A stretch of 64,000 bases of DNA. Source: Didymodactylos carnosus (taxonomy: Eukaryota; Rotifera; Eurotatoria; Philodinida; Philodinidae). A program made the translations under genes and the position numbers. Where the stretch lies: positions 1 to 64,000 of the forward strand of contig CAJNOQ010000030.1 in assembly GCA_905250885.1 (NCBI GenBank), written 5' to 3'. The notes beneath the pieces were generated by a model. The model was not told where the DNA came from. It made no database searches and saw nothing but the letters and a program-made list of their open reading frames with translations. This document shows positions 49,701-60,541 of the stretch, piece by piece. Each line of letters begins with the position of its first letter. The stretch's first letter is position 1.

Positions 49701-52700
49701 TTTTGGCTTAATCACACCACTCATTGTTTATTTCATTGATTAACTACCGCCTGGAAAGTCCCAACATTATCCACAACGAACAAAACAAATGAACTAATTA
49801 TTAGTACGAGAGAGAGAATTTGACAATATAGACAAAACAGATGTGCTGTACATTCCAAAGAAGAAAAATTATTTTACTATTAGTTGGATTGAGAGAAACA
49901 TAGCATGTATAATATTAGTTCACTGATTCAGTAAAAATTAATTAGTATATTGATATATGCATACATTCTCTGCTAGTTTTCTCTCAGATTAGCCCTAAAT
50001 AAGGATATAATATCGACTATATTGTTCATTAAAAGTGATAGTAGTCCTTGAAAACTAAATGAAACACATTTTCAAAAGATGAGTCGAAACAGATTAGCTA
50101 CCTTTTCTGCATCCAATATTTTCAAATTGTGCTCGATCGAATGTTCTTAGAATGTCGTTAGTAGTATTGCTAAATACAGAATTTACCTTTCGTTCAACGA
50201 AAAACTTTTCATCCTCTACAAGTTTTTCAAAACTTATGTGGAATAGGTGTAGAATAGTGTAATGAATCCATGATTTGACGATTATATACTTCGTCAAGTC
50301 CTTTAAAGGCACTGTGTTCAAACCGTGACACTGTCAAGTCGTGTAGTAATTTTAGGTAAGTTATTAGTGTCTGCATGACTTAGATCACTTGTCAGATATT
50401 ACGACTCTAAATTGAAACGTCTATATAACGTTCAATATGAGATATAATAATAATAGTATAATTAATATAATAATAACAGTTTCTCTCGCCTACTAGAAAG
50501 TTATTACGTAGTTGGTGAGTATGTATAGAAAGTTCAAGTCAATCGACGAGTCTCTTAGAGACTGATCAGTACTCTATATCAATTAATGGCAAACGCATGG
50601 GGAAGGATTCTTTTATCTTGTGCGCGACTATTTTTTTTAGAAATCAAAAAACAAAATGCATTACTTTATTTTTAAATTCTCAACATTGACAACAGTTTTT
50701 TGTCATATCATAAAAACACCTTTTTTCAAATAAAATAAAAATTAATATTGTCGAATTGATATATTGAAAAAGATAACGTGTGAACACTTACTTTTGCTAT
50801 GAATCAATTTTTGAACATATATTCCGAAAATTCAGATGAAAATCTAAACGTTTTTAAAAAAAAAGTCTACGCCTTGTCTATTTTTTGTACAGTCTACACC
50901 TTATGTACTTTTCAATAGAAAATGCGTGTTTTACGCCAATTCATCAGTATTATACTTATTGCCGTTGCACGCTTCGAATACCAATAGAAAATATTATATG
51001 CTTGCTACGCTTTAGAAATAGTTAATTTGCATAAAAAACTTTGCCTTTTCTAAATGCTGATTAGTAATTATTTTCAATTATTGATAGAAGAAAGAAAAAT
51101 ATCAAACCATGACAAGTGAACCAATGACTATCTACTTCTAATGTGTTTCTTTAACTGTAATGATTAATAGAATTCCACTTTCTTAGTATACTAAAAATTT
51201 TTTCAGTACTTCGAAACTCAAGACGGAATCAGTACATAACCTAAAGTGTCTACTGATATGTTCATAGGACAAATATTTAAAGATTTTGTACACCAACAGC
51301 TTATTATTTTAAAAAGTTGTCGAATCCGCTGCTCATTATCTAAGACTGATATTTCACTGTTTAAGAATTTGACCAGTTTGACCAATTTTGATCTTTCTTT
51401 AAACAATATTCATAACTACGACATCTATAACTTTAACAAGAATGAGACCAAGATGTTGGTAAAGTCAGTCATTAGATCTTAATAGAAGTTATTGCTGATA
51501 ACATTTGATTCCATTCATTTCTCATTGGAATCAAAAATAGGATCAATTAATACTGACTACAGATCGTACTATCTGATAATCACTTGTAGCCGATCTTTTG
51601 CCTAGTATAAAAGCTACGTTTGAGTTAGAGTATATTTTGGTCTTACCGTCTTGTTGAAGGCGATATTTGGGCCATCTTTTATACAACAGAATAAAACGTT
51701 TCTAACTATGGAACGTGTTTAGGAACGTGTTTGTTGAACACACTTATATCTGAGAATAAAAATATATTTAGCTAGTGATAATAATCACTCTCTTAACAAT
51801 TCACAAAAAATGTTGTTTTGTAAATATTTTTTGTGAAAGTTAATCAGATACAGATGACTGTAGTAAGAGAGCAGAGAGAAAACAAAAAGTCAAATATTCT
51901 AACAACATTATTTTCGATTGTTTGTTATATAGATATATTAATTTTCTCATATATTCATATATCCAGTTGTATATTTCCATCGTAAGAAAAATATGAATAT
52001 AATATCTTGTTGTGAAGAAGAAAACCAGATTATAATCTGCATTATCTTGAAGATATAAATACTAATAGTCTTTCGTTCATTCTTTTCTTTTTTTCAATTC
52101 TATCAAATCGTTTGTTCCATTTTTCTCTTCTCTCTATCGATTTTAAACAATCATTTGGTTTCAATATAATTTTAGTTAAAAAAAAAACAAAAAAAACACA
52201 AATTTCTATCATTTTTATCATTACATCGAATCTCTACAAGACACAGACAAAATCGAGAAAAATTCCTTTTTTTACATCTCTTTGAATGTTATAATAGTGT
52301 ATGATTATATTTATCAGTACAATACTAAAATAAAAATACAACTGCTGGTATCATGATGCATCTTCAAACGTGTGTTGTGTTTTATTAATTAACAGACAGA
52401 AATAATGGAACATTTTTCAAGTTATGTTTTTGAAAGATGAAAAAAACAAGATTAGCAAGTATCATGTCTTTGTCTGTTGTGATTTTTATCATTCATCAAA
52501 ACCAGAAGACAATAATAAAAAACTAAGTATACAACACTGATTAATACAATCAGAATATCTTTAAAAATAATTATGATACTTAAATGATATAAAAAAAGTA
52601 TTAATTAAGTTATTTAAATTAATCAGAATTGATACTGGCAAGATCATTAATCTATATCAAATGAGAATGTCTTACTAACCAGGGAATCTTCCTAGATGTC

Positions 52701-55700
52701 AAACACCGTTTTCAGTGATCTTATGCCAGTTAATAGAAGAAAGTATCCTAGTTAAAACCTTAAAAGGATTTGTCTCCATGGTACTTCTTTCAAGAGTTAT
52801 AAAAAAAATTTTGTTTCTCTAGGAAAATCGGTGCTAAAAAGATCGGCCAACAATCTTATCAAACCATTACAATGATGGAATAATTGTTGATTGATTGATT
52901 GATTGATTGATTCGCATAGAGAATCAATTTCATCACCGAAACAAAAAAATTAAATAAATTGTAGGAAGCGAGGAGAGAGGAAGAGAATATATTGTCCACC
53001 ATATATAACTGATTAATCAATCATAACAAAAGAAAAATGAATCGACGAAAAACCAATGAATTATTGGGAAAACATGGTTTTCCTTAAAAACAGGGAAAAT
53101 TCAATAGATTATTTTCTAGAGAGGCTGAAACGTTGTTTCTTTCTATGATGTTGATCGAGTATTAGAACAATCGTAGAAAAAAATTTCAGCTCAAAATTCG
53201 TTGTTTTCGTTGTGATGCAAAAATTTTAGTGTACTTGTATCTGTTTTCCCAGAGAAACAAAAAAATTCATAACTCTTGAAAGAAGTACCATGGAAACAAG
53301 GCCTTTTAGGCCTTTAACTACTATAGGACAGTTTCCTCTATCAACTGGCATAAGATCATTGCAAATGAAATTTGACACCATATTTGACTACATGTTTTTC
53401 TTTCCGAATTGTATGGTTTTGAAAATCTAAGTCTTCATTTTTCATGCGTCTTTTATTTTTTTACAACTTGAGACGGGAAAGTTAAAAATAGAAAAAGAAA
53501 AATATGCAGTCTAAGATATCGTTCAAAATATCTATGTTTCAAATCTTCGACTCGATTGAATAAAGTTGTCAAGTGGTCCTAATGCAGCTGAATTGAAACC
53601 ACTCTCATTTTGAGCATTTGCAGATAACATTGCAGATTTAGACACCTCACTTTTCTCATGGTATTTGCATCGTTCCTCAAATCACTACAAAACCATTGGG
53701 AAATTTTACAAGACGTCTCATTGTAAAGAAAACATGTTAGAGACCATGTTCTTTATTCAAATTATAAACTATAACTTTTTTCCTTTATTGTTTGAATTAT
53801 AGCAGCAGTTTCGTAAAACAGAAATTATTAAGAAATGCTATATAACTTTTATCCTAGACCAATTATTTTTATAAATACTAATCGAACCCTTATACGACTC
53901 TTATCAAGCTTTTATATCCGGTTGGGCCACGATTGTGGTTAATTATTCTTATGAGATTCTTATATGATTCCTATAAATAGCTTATACGAGTTTTATAAGT
54001 GTAAACAAGAAAGCCCTAATAGATGAGGATTATCCACAACTGAATCACAGGCACACACAATATCGTTATCCTCTTTTAGCAGAAAATAAATTCCCAAACT
54101 AAGCGATTCATTCCTGATGTTACTTTTTTATTGGCAAAAATATTAAACGAAAAGAAAAGAACAATAATCATGTTGCACAGGTTTGTTTCACGTACAAAGA
54201 TTGAACAAAAACGTGAAAGAAACTAATCGAATTTTATAGAGTTCGATACAGCCTTTTATCTAGATGACGAATTCCAACTTTATTTTGAATAAAAAGGCTT
54301 GGTTAATTAAAAGATATTTTTATTTTAGTTTTCCCATCGTGACAAATATGTAAAAAGGAAAGCGGACGGACAACGCCCTAGTGCAAATTCAAATTTTAAG
54401 TTGCACTATAGGGAAATTTTAAACTCTCTTAGAAGATAAAGTCACGCAAGTTATTTTAATTTTCACTGTAGAAGAAATTCAAATTTACTATCCGTCGAAA
54501 ATTCACAAAATCGTAGAAACACTGAGGGTATCTTTTTATTATCATAAAAATATCAAAAGTCCTTTCTAAATATCAAAATACATACAAAAACCTCAAAGGA
54601 CAACAGTCAATGTTATTCTGTAATTAATTAAATATTTTAAATGTTTGAATAAACGTTTTTTTTATTTGGGTAACATTTTGTGCCACATTTAACTCCGTTT
54701 AAGTTTCAAGGACAGTGTTTCCTTGCATACTGACATTTACATTTACATGCTTCTGCTACATCAGCACTCGTATCGATCACTACATAATCTTACAAGCTTG
54801 TATAAATGTCATTGTTGGTAATGTAGAAGAATCGACAACACATAAATCATTAAAATTACATTTAGATAAATCTAACGGATTTTGAATGTGATCCATGATA
54901 CTAACAGACAGAAATGAAATAGAACGCTGAACAACTCCTTTTGATATATGTGATATATGCATCTTTTTTCTTTCTATGATTTTGTGGATTTTCAATGGAT
55001 ATAGTAGTAAATTTCAATTTCTTCTACAGTGGAAATCAGAATAACTTGTGTGACTTTATTTTTTAAGAGACTTTAGAATTCCGCAACTTAAAATTTAATT
55101 TCTACTAGGATGATTTAAAATGCCCCTAGATTTTAATTTTCCTTGTCACAAATATTCAATCTTCCGAATCTTATGTCCAGCGAAGTCATAAAATAGTCGA
55201 AAAAAGGCAAAAATTGTTAATTTTTGTAATGAACATAACCAGCAAACGATTCAATAAGCATAAGCTTGTGGATGAGGTTAAAACAAGAGAAGGCATACGT
55301 ACACTATAAGCTATTTAGAGGAATCATACAAGAATCTCATAAGAATAATTACCACAATCGTGGCTGAACCGTATATACGAATTTGATAAGAATCATGTGA
55401 GAATTCTATTTGGCTCGGATATAAGTTATATGAGTTTTATACACCCCTGATCAGTTAAGTGTATAAGATTCGATGTCTAGGGTACCGTATCGAATAACAC
55501 GTATAAAAATTAGACTCTGCTGTGTAAGCTAAAAATAGCAGCTCATCCCATGTCACATCCAAAAAAAAGTGTGTTATAAAACTGAGATTGTATTAAACGA
55601 AATGGATTATGACTCTGAATAAAAGTATTTATCATCCTTCTGAATAAATTTATTAAACCAACAAAATATCCCTAGGATCGAATAAATAAGAAAAGAGGGA

Positions 55701-56329
55701 GAAGAGAATAGAACAGCTGTGGATGCGCTTGACTCGGTCGGCAAAGTTAAAAGAGATATGAATACGTATCTCATAATTTTTTGAATTGTATCTCGGATGG
55801 AAAATTAGAACGCAAAATCCAAAACAATGATTTTCACACTAAATATCCTATGAGATTTTCAATTTTGTTTTGCTTGTAGTTCTGTCAAACCTGAATTGTT
55901 TCAAATGAAACTTGGCCCGTTTCATCGAGATCTATCAAACAATATGTCATACGTATGCTTTTATATCGTTTATGAACGGTTTTTAACACAATAACCTGAA
56001 GGATTATAACGCCTCACGAAACCCTCAAATATCTCGGACGCATTAGTAGTGGTAGTTAGAAAATTATTTTTCTGTTCTCCTCTCACATATTATTATAAAA
56101 CTTACGAGTTGACTCTTTTTTTTTTGCTTCAAGTTGTTTTTTTTTCGTTTTTCTTCCTTAAACGGTACAATGAAATTGCAAATCGTCCGTATACACTAAC
56201 TTGACAGGATTATTATTAATAAATGAGTGAATTATACACTCAGATACACACAAATGAAGCAAAAAATTTAACTTACACTTCACGCCTTTTTGAAACGATT
56301 TTTAGTTTTCGTTTAAATATTGATGCCAT
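42354..56329 (-). CDS. Ankyrin-repeat TRP cation channel (TRPA-like)
   Basis: Exons in order are 56277-56329, 48673-49169, 48523-48618, 46814-47980, 46334-46741, 45733-46255, about 45439-45527, 45202-45406, 44135-45135, 43396-43741 and 42354-43333, about 1785 residues. About 17 ankyrin repeats (NNALHLAALQDN, NTLLHLACEKGN) precede a Cys insert (CFNC...CEKCNIC) and the pre-S1 block HPLIKGLIKWKWDRYAAKHFY. S1-S2 (MSLELLFLTLWTC, RCILWAASLGFLIWE), a long Ser-rich loop, S3-S4, S5 (FLLVFLFLLIPYAFVFYAVF), a pore helix (NFYSLLFSIFRIALVDD) and S6 (TAILSINIFIGLIS) follow. The tail has coiled-coil-like Gln/Glu segments. It is probably a plasma-membrane sensory cation channel. All junctions are in phase except around the short seventh exon, where one extra base in an A8 run breaks frame. 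The first intron is 7.1 kb. Confidence 0.85.
46770..46798. repeat. (TAA)n microsatellite in a TRP intron
   Basis: About nine TAA units fill part of the 72-base intron 46742-46813 between two ankyrin exons. The open frame that runs through them is intronic. Confidence 0.85.
48098..48479. mobile_element. hAT-type foldback MITE in a TRP intron
   Basis: The ends read tagagatgggca and, inverted, tagagatggaca. The flanks gtcagaac (48090-48097) and gtcacaac (48480-48487) match at seven of eight bases. Arms of about 150 bases are diverged reverse complements (shared blocks taccactaaa..taatggaatgg and tatactttaaaatccata). The length is 382 bases. It sits in the intron between the third and fourth channel exons. 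The diverged arms and mutated duplication make it older than the 16.3 kb element. Confidence 0.85.
50280..50620 (+). mobile_element. Old, diverged SINE copy
   Basis: Segments align in order with the SINE at 40202-40649. These include the B-box region (gtgttcaaaccgtg), the block cactgtcaagtcgtgtagtaa, then gatcacttgtc, and later ttggtgagtatgtatagaaagttcaag followed by gacgagtctct. An AT-rich stretch has entered its middle around 50430-50480. It lies in the first intron of the TRP gene. No target duplication was found. Confidence 0.65.
52695..53381. mobile_element. Foldback element in TRP intron 1
   Basis: Arms of about 135 bases (52695-52830 and about 53245-53381) are reverse complements with roughly 80 percent identity by eye. 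The longest shared block is ccatggtacttctttcaaga. The loop of about 410 bases holds the GATT microsatellite at 52887-52912 and no gene. Ends and target duplication are not sharply defined. Confidence 0.7.
52887..52912 (+). repeat. (TGAT)n microsatellite
   Basis: About six ttga/gatt units in tandem, within the loop of the foldback element. Confidence 0.9.
53890..55415. mobile_element. Nested foldback: outer and inner palindromes
   Basis: The outer arms (about 53890-53995 and 55300-55415) share gccacgattgtggt and attcttatgagattctt in inverted order. Inside lies a second inverted pair, about 54335-54500 and 54985-55160. It shares tcgtgacaaatat, the agttgcactatag-like block and tcaaatttac/gtaaatttca. 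The arms of each pair are diverged. Between the inner arms is a central segment with a short Cys-rich open frame. This looks like one foldback inserted in another, or a large foldback with compound arms. It lies in TRP intron 1. Confidence 0.7.
54713..54995 (-). pseudogene. Cys-rich gene fragment inside the foldback
   Basis: A frame of about 70 codons ends with CNFNDLCVVDSSTLPTMTFI. If a 42-base GT-AG intron is removed (donor gtaaga near 54790, acceptor gatgtag), it continues as SEACKCKCQYARKHCP and a stop. The result is a small Cys-rich tail. It could be a host exon pair captured by the element or chance. I do not recognise a family. Confidence 0.25.
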
Positions 56330-59300
56330 TGTAGATATTTAGTTAATAGATTAAATATTTAATTAAATAACCAACATATTCTACAGTAGTTGTAGTTCAC
56401 CTCCAATGTAGTTAACAGGGTGGTTAAGAGTATATTTACGACGTCAACGTCGTTTTATTTCTTTATTAATATTATCAATCAAATATTTTTTTTTACCGTA
56501 TAATAATCTTGTATCTAAATTATATTTCGTTTTCTTTTCGTTCATTGATATGAATAAGAAGAGGAAAAAAATGAAGACAAAACGTAAAGCGAAGGAAAAG
56601 TCAATTATATTTAAAGCCTTTTATACACAATGACGCAAGTTTTTCTCTTTTTCCTGTTCTACATGGTAGCTTGCATTATCATTGACTCCTGTTCGAGAAA
56701 AGCTAATTTACCATCTTATATTGAAATATGAGTTTATACGCTTAAACAATAGACTAAGTAGAGATTGAATTAAAAGTGTTCATAATAGTAGATATCAAAG
56801 GACTTTTTCTTATTCTTCCATCAGACGATTCTCTAATGTGCATCATCTACTCGAATATCATTAAACAGACACTGCTACTTTTGAAAATAGTCGATAGGAC
56901 TAAATTTAATCACTATCTTTTGAGATAAATGATGGTAAGGTCAAAAGGTTAAGGTTTTTTTCTTAAGGTAAAAATTATAAATTATATACTTAGTTGAAGA
57001 AAATATTGATAATTATCTTGAATAATATTATCAATCTATTGTTGCTATTATTTCTTTTCTATTATTTTATATTAATTCTGTTAAAAATTGAACAAAGCAC
57101 ATGTCAGTTAAACTGGACAAACGCTGAGGGATTGGAACAATCATTACGAATACCCTATTTCGAATCTGAAAGCTAGAAATATTTCTTTCTTTTATTTAAG
57201 CACATACTGGCGGTCAATATTTTCCATATAATGTCAATTTTAACCAGTTGAAAAGACAATAATGTTTCAACAATGAAGTATTATGAAAAGTTTTCAAGGA
57301 CACCTATAATAAAAGTCTTCATAGTCTTGGCGGCATATATATCGAAGAAGTAGGCGAGAGGCTTTAGAAAATTAAATCTTATCGAAAAACACGAGGCTAA
57401 AGTTGTACAAAACGCAAAAATCTCCACTGACGTTCGAAGTTTTCTATCTTTATCTACAAGCCATCCAAATTCGAAAAGAAAGAAAGAGAAAGTTAATAAA
57501 AGAGTAATTTAAACATTCGTTCTAGCATATTGAACAAAGACGTCTATAAACTGCTACTTTTCCCGTAATCCTGGGAGGAATGACATCCTCATAGATGATC
57601 ATAGGCTTAGGAAATCTCCTAATGTTATTGAAGCATTAGGATCGGTTGTGATTATAGTCATCGTTTTTTACATTATCGGAAATAATTCAATACACTGCGG
57701 TTTCCAGAATACAAAGTTAAACAGACAAGTAAGATATTTGGATATTCCGCGCTCTTTCAAACCACCTAAAATACGAGATGCTTTCAAAGTACAAAAAAGG
57801 TATTTAGTGACATATAGCCGATTTAAAATTCTATATCAAAAAATTTTCTATTTAGATTCATGGCTTACACATTGCATGAAAAACCTGGAAGCATTCTAAT
57901 TTATTTATTTCGTTCTTTGAGACACAATTTCTACTTGCGCTCTCTCGTTTATAGCTAATTTCAGACGATTTGAAAAAAGAATAAATAAAATCGTCAAGGA
58001 GATGATAATCTAAGATTAAGTTTTTCATTCTATTTACAGTAAAATGCATGATATTCAAGAACCATAGTAGATAGAGCTATCGACCTTGAGTAGCTTTGTT
58101 GAGAACATTCTAGTCCATCTCTGGCATATTTAAGCATTAGAAGTTAGTACTACAACTTATGAAAAAGCGGACATCAGATACACCACCTGCAAGTATTTCT
58201 CTCTAAATAAAAGTAGAATGAAATCGACGTCGAATTCATAGCCCAATAAGTTGTACAATTTTTTGCGAGGATCGACCGAAGAGAAGCTCAAACTTACCTT
58301 TTACTTGTGAAAGAAAAATGTAGAGTAACAGATTGAAGTACTCGTGAATGTAGCCTTGTGCAGCTTAAGTCAAGGGTCCGGCTATCCCCATACTGTAGAG
58401 TTCGATGAGCTCTATCTATTTTGATACTAACTAGAAAAACATGGCAATGTTTGAGATAAGTGAGCTGCAACATTTCAATTTTTTTCACTTAATCGATTGC
58501 GGTTCAATACCTTCGATAGCTATCGGACTAATTCTTTCGCGATTTTACTCAGCTTTCTTATCGCTTCATTTTCAGCTACGATAATCTAGGGTTTTATTTT
58601 GTTTCGAGCGAAAGATCCTATGGACACCCATAAAACTTTCGTCCTATGGAAAATCATTTTTACATGTTTTTTGAAAAACAAGCCGAATGTTTTACGGCTA
58701 ATTTTTTATACTTTACACGATGTACATATTGAAATCTTCTTGGCTGTGAGGTTTGTATAAAGTGGTCGGAGTTGTATAGAAGTACCATACATTCATCTGA
58801 AATATCCCATCATTGCAGTAACTTGCTCCGCTTCACTTAAAACCGATCTAGTTCTCGTCGAGTTACTCAAGAAAATGTCTCTTTTTTGACTTCATAGCTG
58901 GTACAGAAATCGAGAAAGTTGACGTTTACACTTCTAGCAATATTATCGGATTCGGCGCCACGCTCAACATGAGTTAATGAGCGCTACGACTAATTTTACA
59001 ACGCGTTGTCCAGTTTTTTAGCAAAGCTCTTAAAGTTTTTATATTGGAAGTGGTCTTCCAACGAAGGATTGTCTTCTATTATGGAAAAGGATTTAGTTTG
59101 AATAACATTACTACTAAGAAATCAAAATGAGGTGAGTATTCTTAATCGTGATCTTATATGAATCACTAGTATCACAATCAAATATGTTCCATTTATGAAA
59201 AGAGTAGAGAGCAACTAGTAAACGATATATTAATTTACTATCATTAAAGACCTATTTATTACAAATGCACATAGCTAATGAAAGTAAACAGTTCAGACTA

Positions 59301-60541
59301 CACTTTGATATACACAACTCCACAACATATTTTCGAAAAACATTGTGTTTTTGAGAGGCGATCTCCTTTAAGATAATGTAAAGTTCAATATAAAAGTTAA
59401 TATACTTTGATTGAAAAAATAAATAAGTTTAAGGTTATTATATTTCGAGAAGAAGAAAACGTCACCTTTTCACAATGAAGAATCGTTTCTTCTTTTAGTC
59501 TAAAAACAAAAAGGTAGTCTAGATAGGTTGATTATTCATATTCTTTCTTTTCTTATTGGTGATCTTATTTTTATTGCATTTCAAATACAAAAAAAGGAAA
59601 TCATACGTTATTTTTGTCTAAACTTAAAAATAACAATCGAAAATAACGTGATCTCCAAAGAAGTAGATATAAACTGGCCACACAATATAAAAAAAACAAC
59701 TCGTTTGCCAAGAAGGTAATAAATTGATTAGACATCATAACTGAAAATCATTCCCGTTTGATGTAAAGAAAATGTTTGATAATTGAACTTTTAATAAAAA
59801 ATCAAAAAGTCAAAATTATCGAGAAGATTATCACCTGATTACAATAAACAATTTTCTACATTTTAATAAAAATAAAATATCAATCTGTTGTTTTCTCTTT
59901 CTGAGCAATATAGTAAGCATTTCTTTCTACCCTGTCCAGACTACACTACTGTTCGTACAAAATTATTTGATACATTACATGAGTGTGATCCTGATCTGAG
60001 TATAGATATGAATATCCTTCTCCTAATCTTCTCCTTCTCATCCTTTCGACTTTGAGCAATATGTAAAAGTTTATAAAGCAATAACTATCTATATATGTGA
60101 AACTAAACGTTTTGTGACAAACTAAACAAGTTTTTTTTTATGCTACACCTTGTTCATTTTTTCAATGTGTGTCTTATATTTTACTGAAGTTCCAAGTGTT
60201 TTTCTACTCGTAAAACTTTCTGTAATTCGAAAACAACCAGTTTGTCTATTTATTTTACTGTTTACTAACTAATTTACTGACTTATTCATTCAATTTTTGA
60301 TGCTGTCTTCTTTGTATATCGCAGACCTCGTGTCTACTATATAATGGCAATGCCGAATTAGTAATACTAAAGCTCTATACTTTATATTTTTCAAATAAAA
60401 TAGCTTAAACCAAAAAAAAATATCAATCTGTCGTTTTCTCTTTCTGCGCAATATAGTGAATATGAATGAGAGCCATGCTATACCTAAGAAATTATTTCAG
60501 TTAAAAAAGATAATTTATACAAATAACTGTAATACTTACCA
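56330..60541. other. Divergent intergenic region
   Basis: The TRP gene leaves on the minus strand and the SLC5 gene on the plus strand, so both promoters should lie here. No gene was supported. A stretch around 58560-59100 is less AT-rich than its surroundings and may be a transposon relic. A 42-base direct repeat lies at 59876-59916 and 60418-60461. Confidence 0.5.
59876..60461 (+). repeat. Direct repeat pair upstream of the SLC5 gene
   Basis: atcaatctgttgttttctct at 59879 recurs as atcaatctgtcgttttctct at 60421, and both continue with ttctg[a/c]gcaatatagt. The copies differ at two or three of about 42 bases and are 542 bases apart. They could come from a segmental duplication, recombination or a short element. 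The nearer copy lies about 80 bases before the SLC5 start. Confidence 0.7.

Noticed and set aside
59876-60461. Pair of direct repeats as ends of a small retroelement
   Set aside because: The copies are only about 42 bases long, and the sequence between has no element-like coding or priming features.
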